The notes under the pieces are model-generated. The model saw only the letters and a program-made list of their open reading frames with translations. It did not search any database and had not been told where the DNA came from. The translations under genes were made by a program, and so were the position numbers. From Natronosalvus amylolyticus (GTDB taxonomy: Archaea > Halobacteriota > Halobacteria > Halobacteriales > Natrialbaceae): 64,000 nucleotides of DNA. Shown piece after piece: positions 62,089 through 64,000 of the stretch (positions are counted from its first letter, which is position 1; every line of letters starts with the position of its first letter). The DNA is taken from contig NZ_CP101156.1 of assembly GCF_024298845.1 (NCBI RefSeq), positions 1,984,001 to 2,048,000 on the forward strand. The letters run 5' to 3'.

Positions 62089-62991
62089 CTACCGATCTCG
62101 AGTCGTCACTTCACAACCGTCTTCAGTGACGATGATCGTGTGTTCTTTCTGACTCACCAGACAGCCGTCGTCTTCTTTCAACACCGGATAGCCGTGGACG
62201 ACGTTCTTGCGTTTGAGTCGGCGTAGCGCCATCTCCGGCCGGTCGGTCTCGAGCCATCGCGTCGCAAACGGCAGCGTCCGAAACTCCTCGGTGATCTGGT
62301 CGAGAGCAGCCCGAGCCTGTCGGTTTCGTACCGAGGCCTCGCGCTCGAGCGAGTAAATCTCCTCGCTTGCACCCTCCGTGACCTTGCCGCCGCCGTCGGT
62401 GGCGAACGGTTCGATGGCAACGACGTCACCGACCTCGAGCGTTGCGCCCTGCGCGACGGCGCGGTTCGGAATGTTCGGCGTCGTGTGTTGTTCCCAGTGA
62501 CCCAGACCGTGACCGGTGAGGTTGACGACGGGGTTGTAACCGTAGCCGTCGATCACGTCTTCGATTTCCGCGCCGATATCGCCGGTGTTGACGCCCGGTT
62601 CGACGATGTCGATAGCCGCCTCGAGTGCCTGTTCGGAGGCCTCGGCGAGTTCCGGGTTGCCCGAGAGGTCGACGGTGATAGCTGTATCCGCGAGCCAGCC
62701 GTCGATGTGAACGCCGATATCGAGGTTGATCATCTCCTCGCCGAACACCGAGTCGTCGTCGACCGACGGCGTTCTGTGGGCGGCCTCTTCGTCGATCGAG
62801 ATATTGACCGGAAACGCCGGTTTCCCGCCGAGTTCCCGAATTCGGTTCTCGGCGTATTCGGCCACCTCGAGGTGGCTCACCCCGACCTCGACCCGGTCAG
62901 CGGTTTCCGCCCGAACCTGGGCCAGAATCTCACCGGCTTCGCGGTGTTTTTGATACTGTTCCGCCTCGAGGTCGATTTCCGTCTCGCTCAT
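62089..62991 (-). CDS. map: Type II methionine aminopeptidase
   Basis: 300 aa. It removes the start Met from proteins. Metal ligands are the two Asp in NLDIGVHIDGWLADTA, His in LTGHGLGH, Glu in AIEPFAT and Glu in QKEHTIIV. The insert between strand and the last Glu is the type II hallmark. Start MSETEIDLEAEQ fits. Confidence 0.94.
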   Translation of the reverse strand: MSETEIDLEAEQYQKHREAGEILAQVRAETADRVEVGVSHLEVAEYAENRIRELGGKPAFPVNISIDEEAAHRTPSVDDDSVFGEEMINLDIGVHIDGWLADTAITVDLSGNPELAEASEQALEAAIDIVEPGVNTGDIGAEIEDVIDGYGYNPVVNLTGHGLGHWEQHTTPNIPNRAVAQGATLEVGDVVAIEPFATDGGGKVTEGASEEIYSLEREASVRNRQARAALDQITEEFRTLPFATRWLETDRPEMALRRLKRKNVVHGYPVLKEDDGCLVSQKEHTIIVTEDGCEVTTRDR

Positions 62992-63074
62992 ACGTCCCCT
63001 TGTAGCGGTCGATAAAAAGAGATTGCGTCACGGTCTCGGGTCCGTCCGCGGAGGACCCGTTCGAACGACGTCGT

Positions 63075-64000
63075 TCACTCAGGGTCGAATCCGCCAGCCA
63101 GCACGTTCAACCCGAACAGCACGCCGGCACCGACTACGAGCCAGCCTGTCGCGACGAGGAAGGCTTCCGTCGACCAGGCCTGATCCTCGGCGATAGTGAA
63201 CATCGGTGCCGGCGTCGAACCGGCGATCAGGCTCACCAGAAAGACGAGCGTGAGGTTTCGCCGCCAGTCGAGTGCCCGACGAACCACTCGAGCGACCGTC
63301 AACAGGCCGACGACGCCACCGGCGATAAACACGACCACGGTGGTACCCGGACCGACCAGTGCCTCGAGCGAGCCACCGCTGGTGAGCGCGGCAAGTCCCG
63401 ACAGGAAGGCGCTCAGTTCGCCCGAGAGGTAGACGTACTGCCCGAGCAGTATCAGGAATAACGAGCCCGAGATGCCCGGCAGAATCATCGCGCTAATCGC
63501 CACGATTCCCGCCACGAACACCATCCACAGTCCAGTTGCCGGAAACTGGATGACGTTTGCCCCGACCAGCAAGGCGAACGAGATTGCGGACACCATCGCG
63601 AGTACCTCCACTCGAGTCGCGATTGAGACACTCCGGTAGAGGACGACTGCTGACGCGCCGATGAGCCCGCTGAAAAACGACGCGAGCGCCAGCGGGTGTG
63701 AGTTCGCTATTGCCGTCACAGCACTCGCGATGATGGCGACGGCTGTCACCATTCCGGCACCGAGCGGCAGCAGAAATCGGAGGTCCATCTCGAGCAGACT
63801 TTCGCGCGCCGTGCTGCGGTATGTCGGCTGTACACCCCGGAGAACGGCCCCCATCCGAGCCGGTGTCAACGCCGTGATCGCCGAGAGCAGCCGTCCGTAA
63901 AAGCCGAGCAACAGAGCAACGGTTCCGCCGGAGACCCCCGGCAAGGCATCCGCCGTCCCCATACAGAGCCCATATCCGTAGACGCGCAGGAGGGCCAACC
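63075..64000 (-). CDS. DUF368 membrane protein, 5' end outside the window
   Basis: About 308 residues are visible, with some eight TM helices. The DUF368 hallmark LCMGTADALPGVSGGT is near the visible start, and a second half repeats the motif as AMILPGISGS. The family is linked to undecaprenyl-phosphate or polyprenyl-phosphate flipping (DedA/PopT group) by recent work on bacteria; whether that holds here is inference. The start codon is probably just past 64000. Confidence 0.85.
   Translation of the reverse strand, partial: LALLRVYGYGLCMGTADALPGVSGGTVALLLGFYGRLLSAITALTPARMGAVLRGVQPTYRSTARESLLEMDLRFLLPLGAGMVTAVAIIASAVTAIANSHPLALASFFSGLIGASAVVLYRSVSIATRVEVLAMVSAISFALLVGANVIQFPATGLWMVFVAGIVAISAMILPGISGSLFLILLGQYVYLSGELSAFLSGLAALTSGGSLEALVGPGTTVVVFIAGGVVGLLTVARVVRRALDWRRNLTLVFLVSLIAGSTPAPMFTIAEDQAWSTEAFLVATGWLVVGAGVLFGLNVLAGGFDPE

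Overview
The window is about 64 kb of chromosome from a halophilic archaeon (class Halobacteria). This rests on the G+C-rich sequence with dense CTCGAG/TCGA, very acidic proteomes, Tat-lipobox lipoproteins (RR then an AGC box), many leaderless promoters with a TATA-like box about 27 nt before the start codon, and archaeal markers: a double-fold histone, MC1, multi-OB RPA, an archaeal CCA-adding enzyme, archaeal-type RNase P RNA and type II Met aminopeptidase. A Natrialba/Natrinema-like relative is plausible, but I cannot prove the genus from sequence alone. The DNA looks like core chromosome with a few accessory scars.

Layout. 1-0.9 kb: divergent metal-homeostasis pair (COG0523 GTPase, cut by the window edge, and a NikR-like repressor). 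1-5 kb: tRNA-Asn, CCA-adding enzyme, a lipoprotein, then a two-gene operon of a fused histone and a histone-deacetylase-family enzyme. 5.05-6.89 kb: a complete IS200/IS605-type element (tnpA plus tnpB, hairpins at both ends). 7-13 kb: four-OB-fold RPA, an acidic lipoprotein, tRNA-Arg with an att-like scar, OsmC, RNase P RNA, AMMECR1 protein, ParB-like protein, SerB-like phosphatase. 13-20.8 kb: two related membrane proteins, the metY-metX methionine operon, an MFS transporter, an HTH regulator and a methyltransferase. 21-30 kb: halocyanin, an acidic-repeat lipoprotein, EamA transporter, leuS, a DUF4382 lipoprotein with a small membrane protein, Hsp20, pheA, MC1 and a small AbrB-like protein. 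30-37 kb: pheS-pheT, a large uncharacterised protein and trpS.

37-48 kb: a thiamine-type ABC importer (ATPase, permease, binding protein) enclosing an opposite-strand MTH1187-family thiamine-binding protein, then an asparagine-synthase-like protein and two tandem long-chain acyl-CoA synthetases. 48-54 kb: a membrane protein, NosL, an SDR dehydrogenase plus a decayed copy of its 3' end on the other side of nosL, a 2-hydroxyacid dehydrogenase, UspA, a second SDR with a DUF2892 protein, and a DUF2071 protein. 54-64 kb: a geranylgeranyl-reductase-like flavoprotein, a DUF547 / degenerate-HNH overlapping pair, a surface-anchored acidic protein, a tRNA methylthiotransferase, HIT protein, a small zinc-ribbon protein, Met aminopeptidase and a DUF368 membrane protein cut by the window end.

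The most unusual items are the histone-deacetylase operon, the TnpB element, the degenerate HNH/DUF547 gene pair, the metal pair with a shared promoter, the GTACC/GGTAC inverted repeats around the thiamine and asparagine-synthase-like genes, the SDR remnant beside nosL, and the tRNA-Arg scar. No CRISPR array, rRNA or prophage was seen. All family calls come from reading motifs; no database search was run.
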